From Shewanella decolorationis S12 (lineage in GTDB: Bacteria > Pseudomonadota > Gammaproteobacteria > Enterobacterales > Shewanellaceae), in NCBI RefSeq assembly GCF_000485795.1, contig NZ_AXZL01000069.1:91539-155538 (forward strand): a stretch of DNA of 64,000 nt. The letters run 5' to 3'. The position numbers and the translations under genes are program-made. Below the pieces are notes generated by a model, which was not told the origin of the DNA, did not search any database, and saw only the letters and a program-made list of their open reading frames with translations. Positions 17,939 through 28,022 of this stretch are shown piece by piece. Every line of letters starts with the position of its first letter. The stretch's first letter is position 1.

Positions 17939-18898
17939 CTAATTTCTAATTAACACCGGATTGGCAAGCACCATCGTTGTTGAAACAACTTTTCGCCGAT
18001 AATGGTCATTTAATCCTTTTATTTCCTTATCGCCTAAAGTGTAAGTCGTATCATTTGTATAGCTTTTATCTTCATCGATTGCTCTAACTAATAAGAAAAC
18101 CCTAACCGCAACTAAACGCTGAAATAATTCATTATCCCACATTAACGTAGTCACGTTTTCGGCGGGCATAAAACTATCAGCAGTATCATCGCCATCATTA
18201 TCAAAACCATAGAGAATACGCATATTCTCTATCCCCTCAACTAATTGTTCTTCGTTATTCATGCCATTATTTTTAGTGAGTGTTTTACGTCTTAATACTG
18301 GCACAGAGCCGTCATTTTTTATGAAGTATATATGATGCTGATACTCCCAGAAGCGGGCATTTTCAAGTGCAGGATTAGGAGGGTTTCCCCCTTTAAATAA
18401 CACTGCTTCACTTGAATTGACTGCCATATAATAACGTTCACCATTAGGGTTAGTAACTGGCGGCCCAATAAGCCTTTTAATTTGAATAACATCCGTATTC
18501 GGATTAACACCATTTAAGCAAGTCAAACTCTCTGCACTTTTGCCAGCTTCATATCCCCAAAGACGTCTAAAGTGTGCAGGCTCGGCGTTAGGCAATGTAC
18601 CGTTGTTAACACCAGCACCAATACAATCATTGGTAATGCCGTCTCTTAGCGCCATATTCGTTCCAAGAATAAAGTCCGTTCCCGTAATATCCCCCATAAA
18701 ACCAAGTTGGGTAATATCTCTTTCCATCAACGCCAAGGCAATCCGGCCATTCTCTTGTAGTTGGTTGAATTGACTAGTCGTTACCACATTTGAAGAAGAC
18801 ATACTAAACATGGCGAAAAGCCCTAGCGTAAGAAATAGCCCGATAAGCATCGAAACCATTAACTCCACTAACGACATTCCCTTTTGAAAATTCGTCAT
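17939..18898 (-). CDS. pilW: Type IV pilus minor pilin PilW
   Basis: 319 residues, large for a minor pilin but usual for PilW. The cleavage site is FQKG followed by MSLVELMVSMLIGLF with Glu5. The soluble domain has the family features GRIALALMERDITQLGF and a later LFQRLVAVRVFLLVRA. It is 13 bases downstream of pilV and 11 upstream of pilX, in a tight operon. Confidence 0.92.
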   Translation of the reverse strand: MTNFQKGMSLVELMVSMLIGLFLTLGLFAMFSMSSSNVVTTSQFNQLQENGRIALALMERDITQLGFMGDITGTDFILGTNMALRDGITNDCIGAGVNNGTLPNAEPAHFRRLWGYEAGKSAESLTCLNGVNPNTDVIQIKRLIGPPVTNPNGERYYMAVNSSEAVLFKGGNPPNPALENARFWEYQHHIYFIKNDGSVPVLRRKTLTKNNGMNNEEQLVEGIENMRILYGFDNDGDDTADSFMPAENVTTLMWDNELFQRLVAVRVFLLVRAIDEDKSYTNDTTYTLGDKEIKGLNDHYRRKVVSTTMVLANPVLIRN

Positions 18899-18911
18899 TT
18901 TGTCTGCTCGC

Positions 18912-19475
18912 CTAAATAATCACTGTTGATACGACAAAAAGACGTCGACGAGTGCCAAGATCTTCACCACATTCATTACCAGTGTATGTTGTGCCTGCGC
19001 CCTCACGAATGCCTCTCCATGCCACGGCAACAGTCACCGTCGTTCCATCAATGGCTATACAAGCTGTTGGAGTATCTAATCCACCGACATTTTGGCCATC
19101 AACGATTTCTGCAGCGCCCATGAAACTCTGTTCCCATTGATAAAGATCCCAAGCTTCAGTTTCAGCAGGCGTACACAAACTGACCGCCCCAACAACAACA
19201 TCACATGCTTTACTCGGCTTAGCCAGTGTTCCAGTATATTCTCCACTATAATTAGCTAATTGAGTTCGATTCAGTTTCATTCTATTAATAATGTCATTTG
19301 CATAGTATGAAGCTTGAGTTTGTTGGAAAGACTCAAAACTGCCACGTTTAGCAACGACATGTAAATTAAAAATACCAATTAAACCAATCACGAGAATCAC
19401 CAATGCAACTAGAACTTCAATTAATGAGAAGCCCAGTCGATATTTCCGCTGTGTCAATCGTTCGAATTTAGTCAT
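18912..19475 (-). CDS. pilV: Type IV pilus modification protein PilV
   Basis: 187-residue minor pilin, first gene of the leftward operon. A 15-residue basic leader ends in Gly, followed by FSLIEVLVALVILVIG with Glu5. The region after the helix (YANDIINRMKLNR) is typical of PilV. The 218-base spacer upstream (19476-19693) should hold the operon promoter; it is AT-rich and contains no obvious operator. Confidence 0.92.
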   Translation of the reverse strand: MTKFERLTQRKYRLGFSLIEVLVALVILVIGLIGIFNLHVVAKRGSFESFQQTQASYYANDIINRMKLNRTQLANYSGEYTGTLAKPSKACDVVVGAVSLCTPAETEAWDLYQWEQSFMGAAEIVDGQNVGGLDTPTACIAIDGTTVTVAVAWRGIREGAGTTYTGNECGEDLGTRRRLFVVSTVII

Positions 19476-19640
19476 ATTTTTGACAAACTTTTCAGTCTTT
19501 TACCCTTTATAAATCTTAATCTTACGATAAAAATATTATTAGCAGTTAATAATAGATGAGTAAAATGTAAGTGGCCAGTAACAATAGCATATAAGCTGCA
19601 ATCTCATTATGCTTTGTTTGAATTTAGTCATACTTAGACA

Positions 19641-19668
19641 ATAAAAAAAGAGGCCATTGGCCTCTTTC
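19641..19668 (-). terminator. ispH operon terminator
   Basis: GAGGCC AAT GGCCTC hairpin, followed on the minus strand by seven T residues, just past the ispH stop. Confidence 0.9.
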
Positions 19669-19693
19669 AATTTACGACTATTTTCTACATCAA

Positions 19694-20650
19694 TTAACGT
19701 AGTTCAGCAGGTACGGCAAAGACGGTATCTTCTTTGCGCCCTTCAACTTCAGTAACGACACTCGGTGCTAATTTTGCAATCGCTTGAACCACCTGCTGAA
19801 CCAGCACTTCTGGTGCCGATGCGCCAGCGGTCACTGCAACTTTTGTCACATCTTCAAACCAAGATGAATCTATATCATCTGCGGTATCAACCAGATAAGA
19901 TTGAGTTCCGGTTTTCAATGCCAATTCACGCAAGCGGTTAGAGTTAGAGCTGTTTTTCGAACCGACCACAATTAACAGTTCCACATCGGCCGATAAGTTA
20001 CGCACCGCATCCTGACGGTTTTGCGTCGCGTAACAAATATCATCCTTACGTGGGCCTTCGATGGACGGGAAGCGTTTCAATAAGGCGCTGATGATATCGA
20101 GTGTATCATCGACCGAGAGCGTTGTTTGAGTCACGAAGCAGAGGTTATTAGGATCGCGAACTTGTAAAGTCTCGACATCTGCCGGGGACTCAATCAGATA
20201 AACACCACCATTGGGGTTATCGTATTGTCCCATGGTGCCTTCAACTTCAGGATGCCCCGCATGGCCAATCAAAATACATTCAATCCCCTTGCGACTCGCA
20301 CGGGTGACCTGCAAATGCACTTTGGTGACTAACGGACAAGTCGCATCGAATACTCGCAACCCACGCGCCTTCGCCTCGGCACGTACCGCCTGAGAAACTC
20401 CATGCGCACTGAAGATCACAATATTGTTATCCGGTACTTGGTCTAACTCTTCTACAAATACGGCACCGCGATCCTTCAGATTTTGCACCACATAGCGGTT
20501 ATGCACGACTTCATGGCGAACATAAATCGGCGGCGAAAATAACTCGAGCGCACGCTCAACAATGCTAATGGCGCGATCCACACCAGCACAAAAGCCGCGA
20601 GGATTAGCCAGCATAATATTTAAACTTGGGCTGGTAGGATCAAATTTCAT
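19694..20650 (-). CDS. ispH: 4-hydroxy-3-methylbut-2-enyl diphosphate reductase
   Basis: 318-residue iron-sulfur enzyme that makes IPP and DMAPP in the last step of the MEP isoprenoid pathway. The three cluster cysteines are in NPRGFCAG (Cys21), DATCPLV (about 105) and DDICYAT (about 206); HEVVHN, HAGHPEV and SKNSSNS are conserved active-site segments. It lies one base after fkpB, the same order as in E. coli (ileS-lspA-fkpB-ispH). Confidence 0.98.
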   Translation of the reverse strand: MKFDPTSPSLNIMLANPRGFCAGVDRAISIVERALELFSPPIYVRHEVVHNRYVVQNLKDRGAVFVEELDQVPDNNIVIFSAHGVSQAVRAEAKARGLRVFDATCPLVTKVHLQVTRASRKGIECILIGHAGHPEVEGTMGQYDNPNGGVYLIESPADVETLQVRDPNNLCFVTQTTLSVDDTLDIISALLKRFPSIEGPRKDDICYATQNRQDAVRNLSADVELLIVVGSKNSSNSNRLRELALKTGTQSYLVDTADDIDSSWFEDVTKVAVTAGASAPEVLVQQVVQAIAKLAPSVVTEVEGRKEDTVFAVPAELR

Positions 20651-20651
20651 C

Positions 20652-21074
20652 TTACAGTACCTTCACCACGTCGAGTTCAAATGTCACTTTGCGTCCCGCT
20701 AGAGGGTGATTGAGATCGACCGTAATCGAATCGCCCGCAACCTCACGCACAATGCCGGGGATCTCACTGCCGCCAGGACCAGCAAAACTCACGATAACAC
20801 CCACTTCTAGCTCCATATCGGCTGGGAAGCGGGTTCTATCCATATGATGAATCGCATCGGGATTTGACTCACCAAAGGCATCAACCGCTTCAAGCGTAAA
20901 TCTGTGCTTGTCGCCTTCATTTAAGGAAGCAAGCTGCGCTTCGAATGCTGGGCTTAAAGTACCATCGCCGATATTTAAACGTGCTGGCTTACCCGAGGCT
21001 TTAGTGCTATCGGCAGTTGAACCATCTTCAAGCACAATATTCATATGGCACAATAACGAACGTGTCACAGTCAC
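20652..21074 (-). CDS. fkpB: FKBP-type peptidyl-prolyl isomerase (SlpA/FkpB)
   Basis: 140-residue cytoplasmic SlyD-like prolyl isomerase, slightly shorter than E. coli FkpB. The FKBP core [14 protein letters not shown] and [13 protein letters not shown] is interrupted by an insert-in-flap region (about 65-115) as in SlyD/SlpA. It starts with GTG whose G is the last base of the lspA stop codon TAG, so it is translationally coupled. The histidine-rich tail of SlyD is absent, which supports FkpB. Confidence 0.95.
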   Translation of the reverse strand: MTVTRSLLCHMNIVLEDGSTADSTKASGKPARLNIGDGTLSPAFEAQLASLNEGDKHRFTLEAVDAFGESNPDAIHHMDRTRFPADMELEVGVIVSFAGPGGSEIPGIVREVAGDSITVDLNHPLAGRKVTFELDVVKVL

Positions 21075-21586
21075 TACTTCACCTCTTCGGTTTTATCTTG
21101 TTCGGATTTGCTGTTAAAAAACGAATCCCAAATGATTAGCACTGCGCCGATAAAAATCGCGGAATCAGCGATATTAAAGGCCGGATAATGGCTCTTACCC
21201 CAATAAAAATCGATAAAATCCACCACAAAACCATGCATCAATCGATCGATTAAGTTACCTAGGGCGCCACCAATCACTAAGGTGTAAGCCAAATTTAACT
21301 TCCATAGGGATGCCGATTGCTTGCGCAGCCACACAGTCAACAAGGTACTGAAACCAACGGCCACTAGGGTAAATAACCAACGTTGCCAACCGCCCGCTTC
21401 ACTTAGAAAGCTAAATGCGGCGCCATAGTTACGTACATAGGTGAAATTAAAAAAAGGTAATAACTTCACCGATTCGAACAAATCAAAATTGGCTAAGACC
21501 CATTGCTTGGATAGTTGATCGGCCAAAAACACCAATACAACTACCCAATACCAACGTAAGCCACTGTCTTTCCAAGTTAATGGCAT
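21074..21586 (-). CDS. lspA: Lipoprotein signal peptidase II
   Basis: 170-residue inner-membrane aspartyl peptidase that cleaves prolipoproteins after lipid addition. Four membrane helices are predicted. The conserved GNLIDRLMHGFVVDFIDF and FNIADSAIFIG hold the two catalytic aspartates. It begins nine bases after ileS and overlaps the GTG of fkpB. The window encodes at least seven lipobox proteins that would be its substrates. Confidence 0.97.
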   Translation of the reverse strand: MPLTWKDSGLRWYWVVVLVFLADQLSKQWVLANFDLFESVKLLPFFNFTYVRNYGAAFSFLSEAGGWQRWLFTLVAVGFSTLLTVWLRKQSASLWKLNLAYTLVIGGALGNLIDRLMHGFVVDFIDFYWGKSHYPAFNIADSAIFIGAVLIIWDSFFNSKSEQDKTEEVK

Positions 21587-21595
21587 ACAGATCCT

Positions 21596-24418
21596 TTACG
21601 CAAACAGACGAACTTCGCCGTCACCTTCAATATTGGTTACGCAGCGATGGCACAGCGTTGGGTGAGCCTCAATCGTGCCCACTTCTTCCCTATGGTGCCA
21701 ACAACGTTCGCATTTCTCTGCTGTTGTCGCATTTACCACTAACTTCAATGACACAAGTTCGGTTTCAACGGCATCGCTTGTCGCATCCGCCAATGGCAAT
21801 ACTTTGGCTTCAGAGGTCAACAGGACGAAACGAAGCTCATCACCAATGTGCGTTAACTGTTCAGTTAATGCCGCATCAGCAAACAGTGTGACTTCGGCTT
21901 CTAAGGAGCCACCAATACGTTTATCACGGCGTGCTTGCTCGATGACCTTGTTGACTTCGTTACGCACAGTCAGCAGATTTTCCCAGTACGCATCGCTGAG
22001 ATCTGTATCTAAAGTGATAGATTGCAGACCTTGATACCATTCTTGGGTAAACACGTAAGCATCACGTTGACCTGGCAGTAATTGCCACACTTCATCGGCA
22101 GTAAAGCTTAGGATTGGGGCAATCCAACGCACCATGGCCTCAGCAATGTGAAACAGTGCCGATTGGCAGCTACGGCGGGCATGGCCCTCTTGCTTGGCGG
22201 TGTACTGACGGTCTTTGATGATGTCTAAGTAGAAGCTACCTAGCTCAACCGAGCAGAACTGCATCAGCTTTTGCGTCACAATATGGAAGTTATATTGCTC
22301 GTAAGCTTCAATGATTTCTTGTTGCAGAGCAGCCGCGCGGCGCACAGCCCAACGATCTAACGCCACCATATCTTCTACTGCCACTAAGTCCTTAGCTGGA
22401 TCGAAGCCATTAAGGTTCGCTAGTAAGAAGCGAGCGGTGTTACGAATACGGCGATAAGCATCGGCGCTACGGTTTAAGATTTCATCCGATACCGTCATTT
22501 CACCGCTGTAGTCGGTCGCAGCAACCCAAAGACGCAGAATGTCCGCACCTAACTTGTTGGTGACTTGCTGCGGCGCAATGACGTTACCGATAGATTTCGA
22601 CATCTTGCGACCTTTACCATCAACGGTAAAGCCGTGGGTCAGCACTTGCTTGTAAGGAGCTTTTCCAGTCATCGCAGTAGAAATCATCAATGATGACATA
22701 AACCAGCCACGGTGTTGGTCGCTACCTTCGAGGTATAAATCGACGCCATGACCATGAAACTCTGGACGCGCCCCAACCACAGAGGCAAAGGTTGAACCTG
22801 AGTCGTACCATACGTCCAAGGTATCGGTCACTTTGCGGTATTGTTCGGCTTCTTCGCCCAGTAATTCGGCAGCATCGAGATCCCACCAAGCTTGAATGCC
22901 TTCCTGCTCAATGCGGTTGGCTACACGTGCCATTAACGACACGCTGTCAGGGTGCAGCTCTTCGGTTTCGCGGTGTACGAATAATGTAATTGGCACGCCC
23001 CAAGTACGTTGACGGGAGATACACCAATCAGGGCGATTCTCAACCATCTTTTCGATGCGGCTTTGGCCCCAGTCAGGGATCCACTGAGTCTGCTCAATTT
23101 CGCTTAATGCTTGCTTGCGCAGGTTGTGGTTATCCATTGAGATAAACCATTGCGGTGTAGCGCGGAAGATAATGGGCGTTTTATGGCGCCAGCAGTGTGG
23201 ATAGCTGTGACGGTATGCAACATGGTGTAATAGTGCGCCTTTTTCTTTCAGCAGCGCAACCACATTGTCGTTTGCTTTAAATACATGTTGACCGGCAAAA
23301 AACTCAGTGTCTGGTTTGTAAACACCGTTATCGCCAACAGGGTTTGCCACTTCTAAACCGTATTTTTGACCTACCACGAAGTCGTCTTGACCATGGCCAG
23401 GTGCCGTGTGAACCACTCCCGTACCCGCGTCAGTCGTCACGTGGTCGCCTAAAATCGCAGGCACGTCAAAGGCTAAGAATGGATGCTTAAAGCGAACCAG
23501 CTCAAGCGCTGCGCCTTTAACTTTACCTAACACACTGTGGCTCTCGGCACCGTAACGCGTCATACACGCTTCAACTAACACGTCGGCCAGAATAACCGCG
23601 AGAGTCGCGCCCTCTTTCACAAATTCAACCAAGCTGTAATCCAGCTCAGGGCTGATAGATAACGCCCGGTTAGCTGGCAGTGTCCAAGGTGTAGTAGTCC
23701 AAATCACCATAGCGACAGGATGTGAGTAATCGCTTACACCAAACTGAGCGGCTAAAGCTTTGCTATCAGTCGCTGTAAAGGCCACATCGATAGCGGGAGA
23801 GGTTTTATCCTCGTATTCTACTTCGGCTTCGGCAAGAGCAGAACCACAGTCTGTACACCAATGAACGGGTTTTACACCTTTATGTAAGTGACCGTTTTCA
23901 ATCACTTTTGATAGAGAGCGTACGATATTGGCTTCGGTGGCAAAGTCCATCGTTAAATAAGGCTTTTGCCAATCGCCCAGCACGCCTAAACGAATAAAGT
24001 CAGCACGTTGACCATCGACTTGCTCAGCGGCATATTTACGACATTCTTCGCGGAATTCGGCCGCAGAAATTTTTTGACCAGGCTTACCGACTTTTTGCTC
24101 AACTTTCAGTTCAATTGGCAGACCGTGGCAATCCCAACCAGGCACATAAGGCGCGTCAAAACCTGACATGGTTTTTGACTTAACAATAATGTCCTTAAGA
24201 ATTTTGTTTACTGAGTGACCAATATGAATGCTGCCGTTCGCATACGGTGGGCCGTCATGCAAAATAAAAGGTGTGCGGCCAATTCGGCTATCACGGATCT
24301 GCTGATACAGACCGTCTTTCGTCCAGCGCTCTAACATCTCTGGCTCGCGATTTGCCAAATTACCACGCATCGGAAACTCAGTTTCCGGCAAATTCAAAGT
24401 AAATTTATAGTCGCTCAT
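21596..24418 (-). CDS. ileS: Isoleucyl-tRNA synthetase
   Basis: 940-residue class I synthetase that charges tRNA-Ile. The HIGH motif appears as [13 protein letters not shown] (about residues 58-70) and KMSKS near 603-607; the editing domain lies between. The C-terminal zinc site has CERCWHH and LCHRC (about 903-926), as in bacterial type I IleRS. It leads the ileS-lspA-fkpB-ispH run, with ribF 32 bases upstream. Confidence 0.98.
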   Translation of the reverse strand: MSDYKFTLNLPETEFPMRGNLANREPEMLERWTKDGLYQQIRDSRIGRTPFILHDGPPYANGSIHIGHSVNKILKDIIVKSKTMSGFDAPYVPGWDCHGLPIELKVEQKVGKPGQKISAAEFREECRKYAAEQVDGQRADFIRLGVLGDWQKPYLTMDFATEANIVRSLSKVIENGHLHKGVKPVHWCTDCGSALAEAEVEYEDKTSPAIDVAFTATDSKALAAQFGVSDYSHPVAMVIWTTTPWTLPANRALSISPELDYSLVEFVKEGATLAVILADVLVEACMTRYGAESHSVLGKVKGAALELVRFKHPFLAFDVPAILGDHVTTDAGTGVVHTAPGHGQDDFVVGQKYGLEVANPVGDNGVYKPDTEFFAGQHVFKANDNVVALLKEKGALLHHVAYRHSYPHCWRHKTPIIFRATPQWFISMDNHNLRKQALSEIEQTQWIPDWGQSRIEKMVENRPDWCISRQRTWGVPITLFVHRETEELHPDSVSLMARVANRIEQEGIQAWWDLDAAELLGEEAEQYRKVTDTLDVWYDSGSTFASVVGARPEFHGHGVDLYLEGSDQHRGWFMSSLMISTAMTGKAPYKQVLTHGFTVDGKGRKMSKSIGNVIAPQQVTNKLGADILRLWVAATDYSGEMTVSDEILNRSADAYRRIRNTARFLLANLNGFDPAKDLVAVEDMVALDRWAVRRAAALQQEIIEAYEQYNFHIVTQKLMQFCSVELGSFYLDIIKDRQYTAKQEGHARRSCQSALFHIAEAMVRWIAPILSFTADEVWQLLPGQRDAYVFTQEWYQGLQSITLDTDLSDAYWENLLTVRNEVNKVIEQARRDKRIGGSLEAEVTLFADAALTEQLTHIGDELRFVLLTSEAKVLPLADATSDAVETELVSLKLVVNATTAEKCERCWHHREEVGTIEAHPTLCHRCVTNIEGDGEVRLFA

Positions 24419-24450
24419 TGATCCTATACCGTTAATTAAACTGATAAATA

Positions 24451-25386
24451 TCAGCCTGCATCGTTACCAAATAAAGCTCTGGCCTCATTTGCATCATTCA
24501 AAATCTGTTGTTTTAGTGCATCCAATGAATCAAAGGGTTGTTCATCGCGAAGTTTTGCCACTAACTCAACCTCAACATGCTTGCCATAAATGTCACCTTC
24601 AAAATCAAAAAGATGCACCTCGAGCTGGCAAACTTGACCATTTACGGTCGGGCGGAAGCCAATGTTGGCAACCCCTTCATAAATATCGCTATCTTCCCAA
24701 TAGAGTTTCACCGCAAACACCCCGCGCACCGGCACCACATTGCGTTTGAGGGCGATATTGGCGGTGGGGAAACCTATGGTTCGACCAATTTTTTGGCCGT
24801 GGGCCACGCGGCCGCTTAAGGTAAAGGGATGACCGAGTAGGCGCCTTGCCTGCTCTAGGTTTCCTTTAGCTAATTGTTCTCTTACCGCGGTCGAACTCAC
24901 GCGCTGCGAGCCCACCATAAAACTCTGGGTGCTGACCACGGTAAAGCCATAACGTGCTCCCGCCTGCATCAGCATTTCAAAATTGCCTTTTCTGCCTTGA
25001 CCGAAGCAAAAGTCATCGCCGACAACGAGGTACTTCACCCCAAGTTTACGCACCAGCAGTTCTTCGATGAAATGCTCCGCTGGTTGGTCCGCAAAGGCGC
25101 GATTGAAGTTAACACACACTAACCGTTCAACGCCTAACTCATCGAGCAGGATGATTTTGTCCCGCAATAGGCTCAGACGCGCGGGCGCATTCTCACCACG
25201 GAATAACTCCTGTGGTTGAGGTTCAAATGTCATCACAGTCGGCGGTAGCGAGAGCTGTTTGGCCTTTTGCACCAGATTAGCAATCACCTGTGCATGGCCG
25301 CGATGCACACCATCAAAATTACCTATCGTCAGCACACAGCCATGGTGAGATGACAAAATGTTATGTATACCGCGGATTAATTCCAT
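24451..25386 (-). CDS. ribF: Bifunctional riboflavin kinase/FAD synthetase
   Basis: About 311 residues. The N-terminal FMN adenylyltransferase has [12 protein letters not shown] (about 20-31) and [12 protein letters not shown]; the C-terminal riboflavin kinase begins near [20 protein letters not shown] with the PTAN motif. I start at ATG 25386 (MELIRGIHN, as in homologues); an in-frame TTG lies 12 bases upstream. Neither start has a strong ribosome site. It sits between murJ and ileS, the usual order. Confidence 0.96.
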   Translation of the reverse strand: MELIRGIHNILSSHHGCVLTIGNFDGVHRGHAQVIANLVQKAKQLSLPPTVMTFEPQPQELFRGENAPARLSLLRDKIILLDELGVERLVCVNFNRAFADQPAEHFIEELLVRKLGVKYLVVGDDFCFGQGRKGNFEMLMQAGARYGFTVVSTQSFMVGSQRVSSTAVREQLAKGNLEQARRLLGHPFTLSGRVAHGQKIGRTIGFPTANIALKRNVVPVRGVFAVKLYWEDSDIYEGVANIGFRPTVNGQVCQLEVHLFDFEGDIYGKHVEVELVAKLRDEQPFDSLDALKQQILNDANEARALFGNDAG

Positions 25387-25451
25387 AACTTTAGACAACT
25401 GCCAAGCGCAAATCGGCTGATTATATAACAGCTAACGATAAGAATCAGCAA

Positions 25452-27011
25452 TCAAACTCCCCGTTTCATTGACCAAGGACGAATTCCTAACGCCAATAAG
25501 CCAAGTAAATACGTCATAGCACCAACAGCAATCAAGCCAATCAAAGCCTTAGCACGCCCAACTAACTGCCATTCCAACCATTGGGATTGCGTGGGTAAGA
25601 AATAGTACAAGACTAACACCATCAAGGCCGTTGAAACCACGGCTTTAAGGAAAAACACCATTGTTGGCTTAGAAATTCGGTAAACACCCGCTTTGTGTAG
25701 GCCGCGATATAAAAGGGTCGCATTCAGTAAAGCCGACATCGATGTCGCAATCGCTAAGCCAACATAACCAAAGGGAATCGCAAAGATCAGGTTAAAGCCC
25801 ATGTTAGTGATCATGGCGATAATGCCATAACGCACAGGAGTCTTTGTGTCTTGGCGTGAGTAATATCCAGGCGCTAACACTTTGATAAGCATAAAGCTGA
25901 GTAAACCACTGCCATAAGCCATCAAGCTGTAGGATGCCATTTCTACGTCTTGAATGGAGAAGGCGCCGCGCATAAACAACACCATCAGCATGGGCTGGGC
26001 GAGCACAATCAACCCCATCATGGCGGGTAATCCTAATAAAAGAATTGCCTTAATGCCCCAATCCATGGTTTTACCAAAGCCATCCCCTTCGGCATTCACA
26101 TGATTGCGAGATAAAGCAGGTAAAATCACGGTGCCAATGGCGATACCGAATAAACCGAGTGGAAATTCTAATAAGCGGTCTGAATAGTACAGCCAGCTGA
26201 TGGAGCCCGTCATGAGGAAGCTGGCAATGAATGTATCGAATAATAGATTGATTTGTGAAACTGACACCCCAAACAGCGCCGGGATCATCAAGGTTCTGAT
26301 CTTCACTACACCAGGATGCTTCCAACCCCATGAAGGTTTTACTAGGGCTTTTTCCCTGAGTAAGAAGGGAATTTGGAATAAAAACTGAATTAAACCGCCA
26401 CAAAACACACCCCAAGCAAGGGTAATTTCAGGCTGAGAAGACGTAGGCGCAAAAAACATTGCCGCCGCAATAATAGCGACGTTTAAGAATACTGGGGTAA
26501 AGGCCGATACCGCAAAACGCCCGCGGGTATTTAGAATAGACCCCGCTAACGCGGCAAAGGTGATAAACCACAGATACGGGAAGGTGATTTTAAGCACAAC
26601 GGTTGCCAGCTCAAACTTAGCGCCATCGGGCTCATTGTTAAGCCAAGCCACAAACCAGCCGCCACCAAATAAGGCTGACAATACGGGGGATGCGATGACA
26701 CCGACAAGCGTCACAATGGTCACCAACAGCCCTAAGGTTCCCGCCACTTTACTGAGTAACTCTCGAGTCTCGTCCGAAGTGTGTTTTTCTTGATACTCGG
26801 TCAGTACGGGAACAAATGCCTGAGCAAAAGCCCCCTCAGCAAATAATCGGCGTAAAAAGTTAGGAATTTTATTCGCGAAGAAAAAAACGTCGGCGCTTGT
26901 CCCTGCCCCCATTAAATTGGCAACTACTACATCTCGAACCAAACCTAAAACACGAGAAATCAACGTCATAGCACTAACAATCATGCCAGATTTCAATAAT
27001 TTTTTACTCAA
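25452..27011 (-). CDS. murJ: Lipid II flippase MurJ
   Basis: 519-residue inner-membrane protein with about 14 helices that moves lipid II to the periplasm for peptidoglycan synthesis. The N-terminal signatures SRVLGLVRDVVVA, LPN-like KIPNFLRRLFAEGAFAQAFVPV and later GIAIGTVILPALSR identify MurJ/MviN. The start is TTG at 27011, preceded by a G-rich GGGGGA site; an ATG at 26984 would remove conserved residues. The gene is divergent from rpsT, the common arrangement in gammaproteobacteria. Confidence 0.97.
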   Translation of the reverse strand: MSKKLLKSGMIVSAMTLISRVLGLVRDVVVANLMGAGTSADVFFFANKIPNFLRRLFAEGAFAQAFVPVLTEYQEKHTSDETRELLSKVAGTLGLLVTIVTLVGVIASPVLSALFGGGWFVAWLNNEPDGAKFELATVVLKITFPYLWFITFAALAGSILNTRGRFAVSAFTPVFLNVAIIAAAMFFAPTSSQPEITLAWGVFCGGLIQFLFQIPFLLREKALVKPSWGWKHPGVVKIRTLMIPALFGVSVSQINLLFDTFIASFLMTGSISWLYYSDRLLEFPLGLFGIAIGTVILPALSRNHVNAEGDGFGKTMDWGIKAILLLGLPAMMGLIVLAQPMLMVLFMRGAFSIQDVEMASYSLMAYGSGLLSFMLIKVLAPGYYSRQDTKTPVRYGIIAMITNMGFNLIFAIPFGYVGLAIATSMSALLNATLLYRGLHKAGVYRISKPTMVFFLKAVVSTALMVLVLYYFLPTQSQWLEWQLVGRAKALIGLIAVGAMTYLLGLLALGIRPWSMKRGV

Positions 27012-27263
27012 ACGTCCCCCAGACCTACATCGAATGGATTAGGTGATTCATCTCAAAAAATCGACTCAGGCTCTGTCACACTGCGGCAATAGCTGTTAGA
27101 ATTGCGCCACATATTACACGAGTTGGGTTGAAGATAGCCAAGGCGGGTTGAATTAATTTATCTTTATGATGATTATTCAATCATAGTCATTGACAAAGTG
27201 ACTAAATGCAGGCATATTCCTCGGCCTTTAAAAGTATCAAATCCAGTTTTTAGGAGTTGCACC

Positions 27264-27530
27264 TTGGCTAATAGCAAGTCTGCAAAGAAGCGCGCGCTTC
27301 AATCTGAAAAGCGTCGTCAGCACAACGCCAGCCGTCGCTCAATGTTACGTACATACGTTAAAAAAGTAATCGCTGCTATCAAAGCTGGCGATCACAAAAC
27401 AGCAACTGAAGCTTTCGCTGCTGCACAACCAATCGTTGACCGTATGGCGACTAAAGGCCTTATTCACAAGAATAAAGCTGCCCGTCATAAGGCTCGTTTG
27501 AACGCTAAGATCAAAGCACTGGCTGCTTAA
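27264..27530 (+). CDS. rpsT: 30S ribosomal protein S20
   Basis: 88-residue basic helical protein that binds 16S rRNA early in assembly. The sequence [18 protein letters not shown] at the start and the [13 protein letters not shown] end are characteristic. The start is TTG at 27264 with TAGGAG seven bases before it. E. coli rpsT also uses a rare start (UUG) that is linked to autoregulation. A strong terminator follows. Confidence 0.97.
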   Translation: MANSKSAKKRALQSEKRRQHNASRRSMLRTYVKKVIAAIKAGDHKTATEAFAAAQPIVDRMATKGLIHKNKAARHKARLNAKIKALAA

Positions 27531-27543
27531 TTTTCTTAGTGAA

Positions 27544-27573
27544 TAAAAAAAACCGGCAATTGCCGGTTTTTTT
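27544..27573 (+). terminator. rpsT terminator
   Basis: AAAAACCGGCA/TGCCGGTTTTTT stem with a very short AT loop and a T tail. It is A-rich on the other side too, so it may also end hlyU transcripts. Confidence 0.9.
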
Positions 27574-27590
27574 ATATCTGATGATTATCA

Positions 27591-27887
27591 TTAATGACAA
27601 TAAATATTGTTCAGTAAATGGATCATCTCCCGCACTTCATCACTCTTTAGCGAATAAAATACGGTTTGCGCTTCTTTGCGTGTGGTTACTAAATTATCTT
27701 TGCGTAACCAAGCAAGGTGTTGTGATAGTGCCGATTGACTTAAGCCTAATTTTTTATTCATTTCGCCAACGCACATTTCACCTTCGCTCAATAAATAACA
27801 AAGGATAAATAAACGGCGTTCGTTCGCGAGTGCTTTTAATAGCACTACGGCATGATCGGCTCGCTCCTGCATTAATTCAATATTCAT
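27591..27887 (-). CDS. hlyU: ArsR-family HlyU/SqrR-like repressor
   Basis: 98-residue winged-helix dimer. The recognition region LSQSALSQHLAWLRKDNLV and the wing TRKEAQTVFYSL are nearly those of Vibrio HlyU and of BigR/SqrR. Cys30 (FILCYLL) and Cys97 (NIYCH) sit at the positions of the paired cysteines that form a tetrasulfide in SqrR and oxidised bridges in HlyU; Cys39 is extra. Metal-binding ELCVCDL of ArsR is absent. So it likely senses reactive sulfur or oxidants rather than metals. No sulfide-oxidation genes adjoin it; it is convergent with rpsT and divergent from an M28 peptidase. Confidence 0.88.
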   Translation of the reverse strand: MNIELMQERADHAVVLLKALANERRLFILCYLLSEGEMCVGEMNKKLGLSQSALSQHLAWLRKDNLVTTRKEAQTVFYSLKSDEVREMIHLLNNIYCH

Positions 27888-28022
27888 TACGCACTTTTTC
27901 TCCTAAAACTAACCCCTGCGCTAATATAGCGTTGCCTTACAGATATAGTCGGGACATAAAGCACACTTTTTGCTAGATTGTTTTCAAAAGTGGGACATGC
28001 TTAATAAAAACAAAGGAAACCT

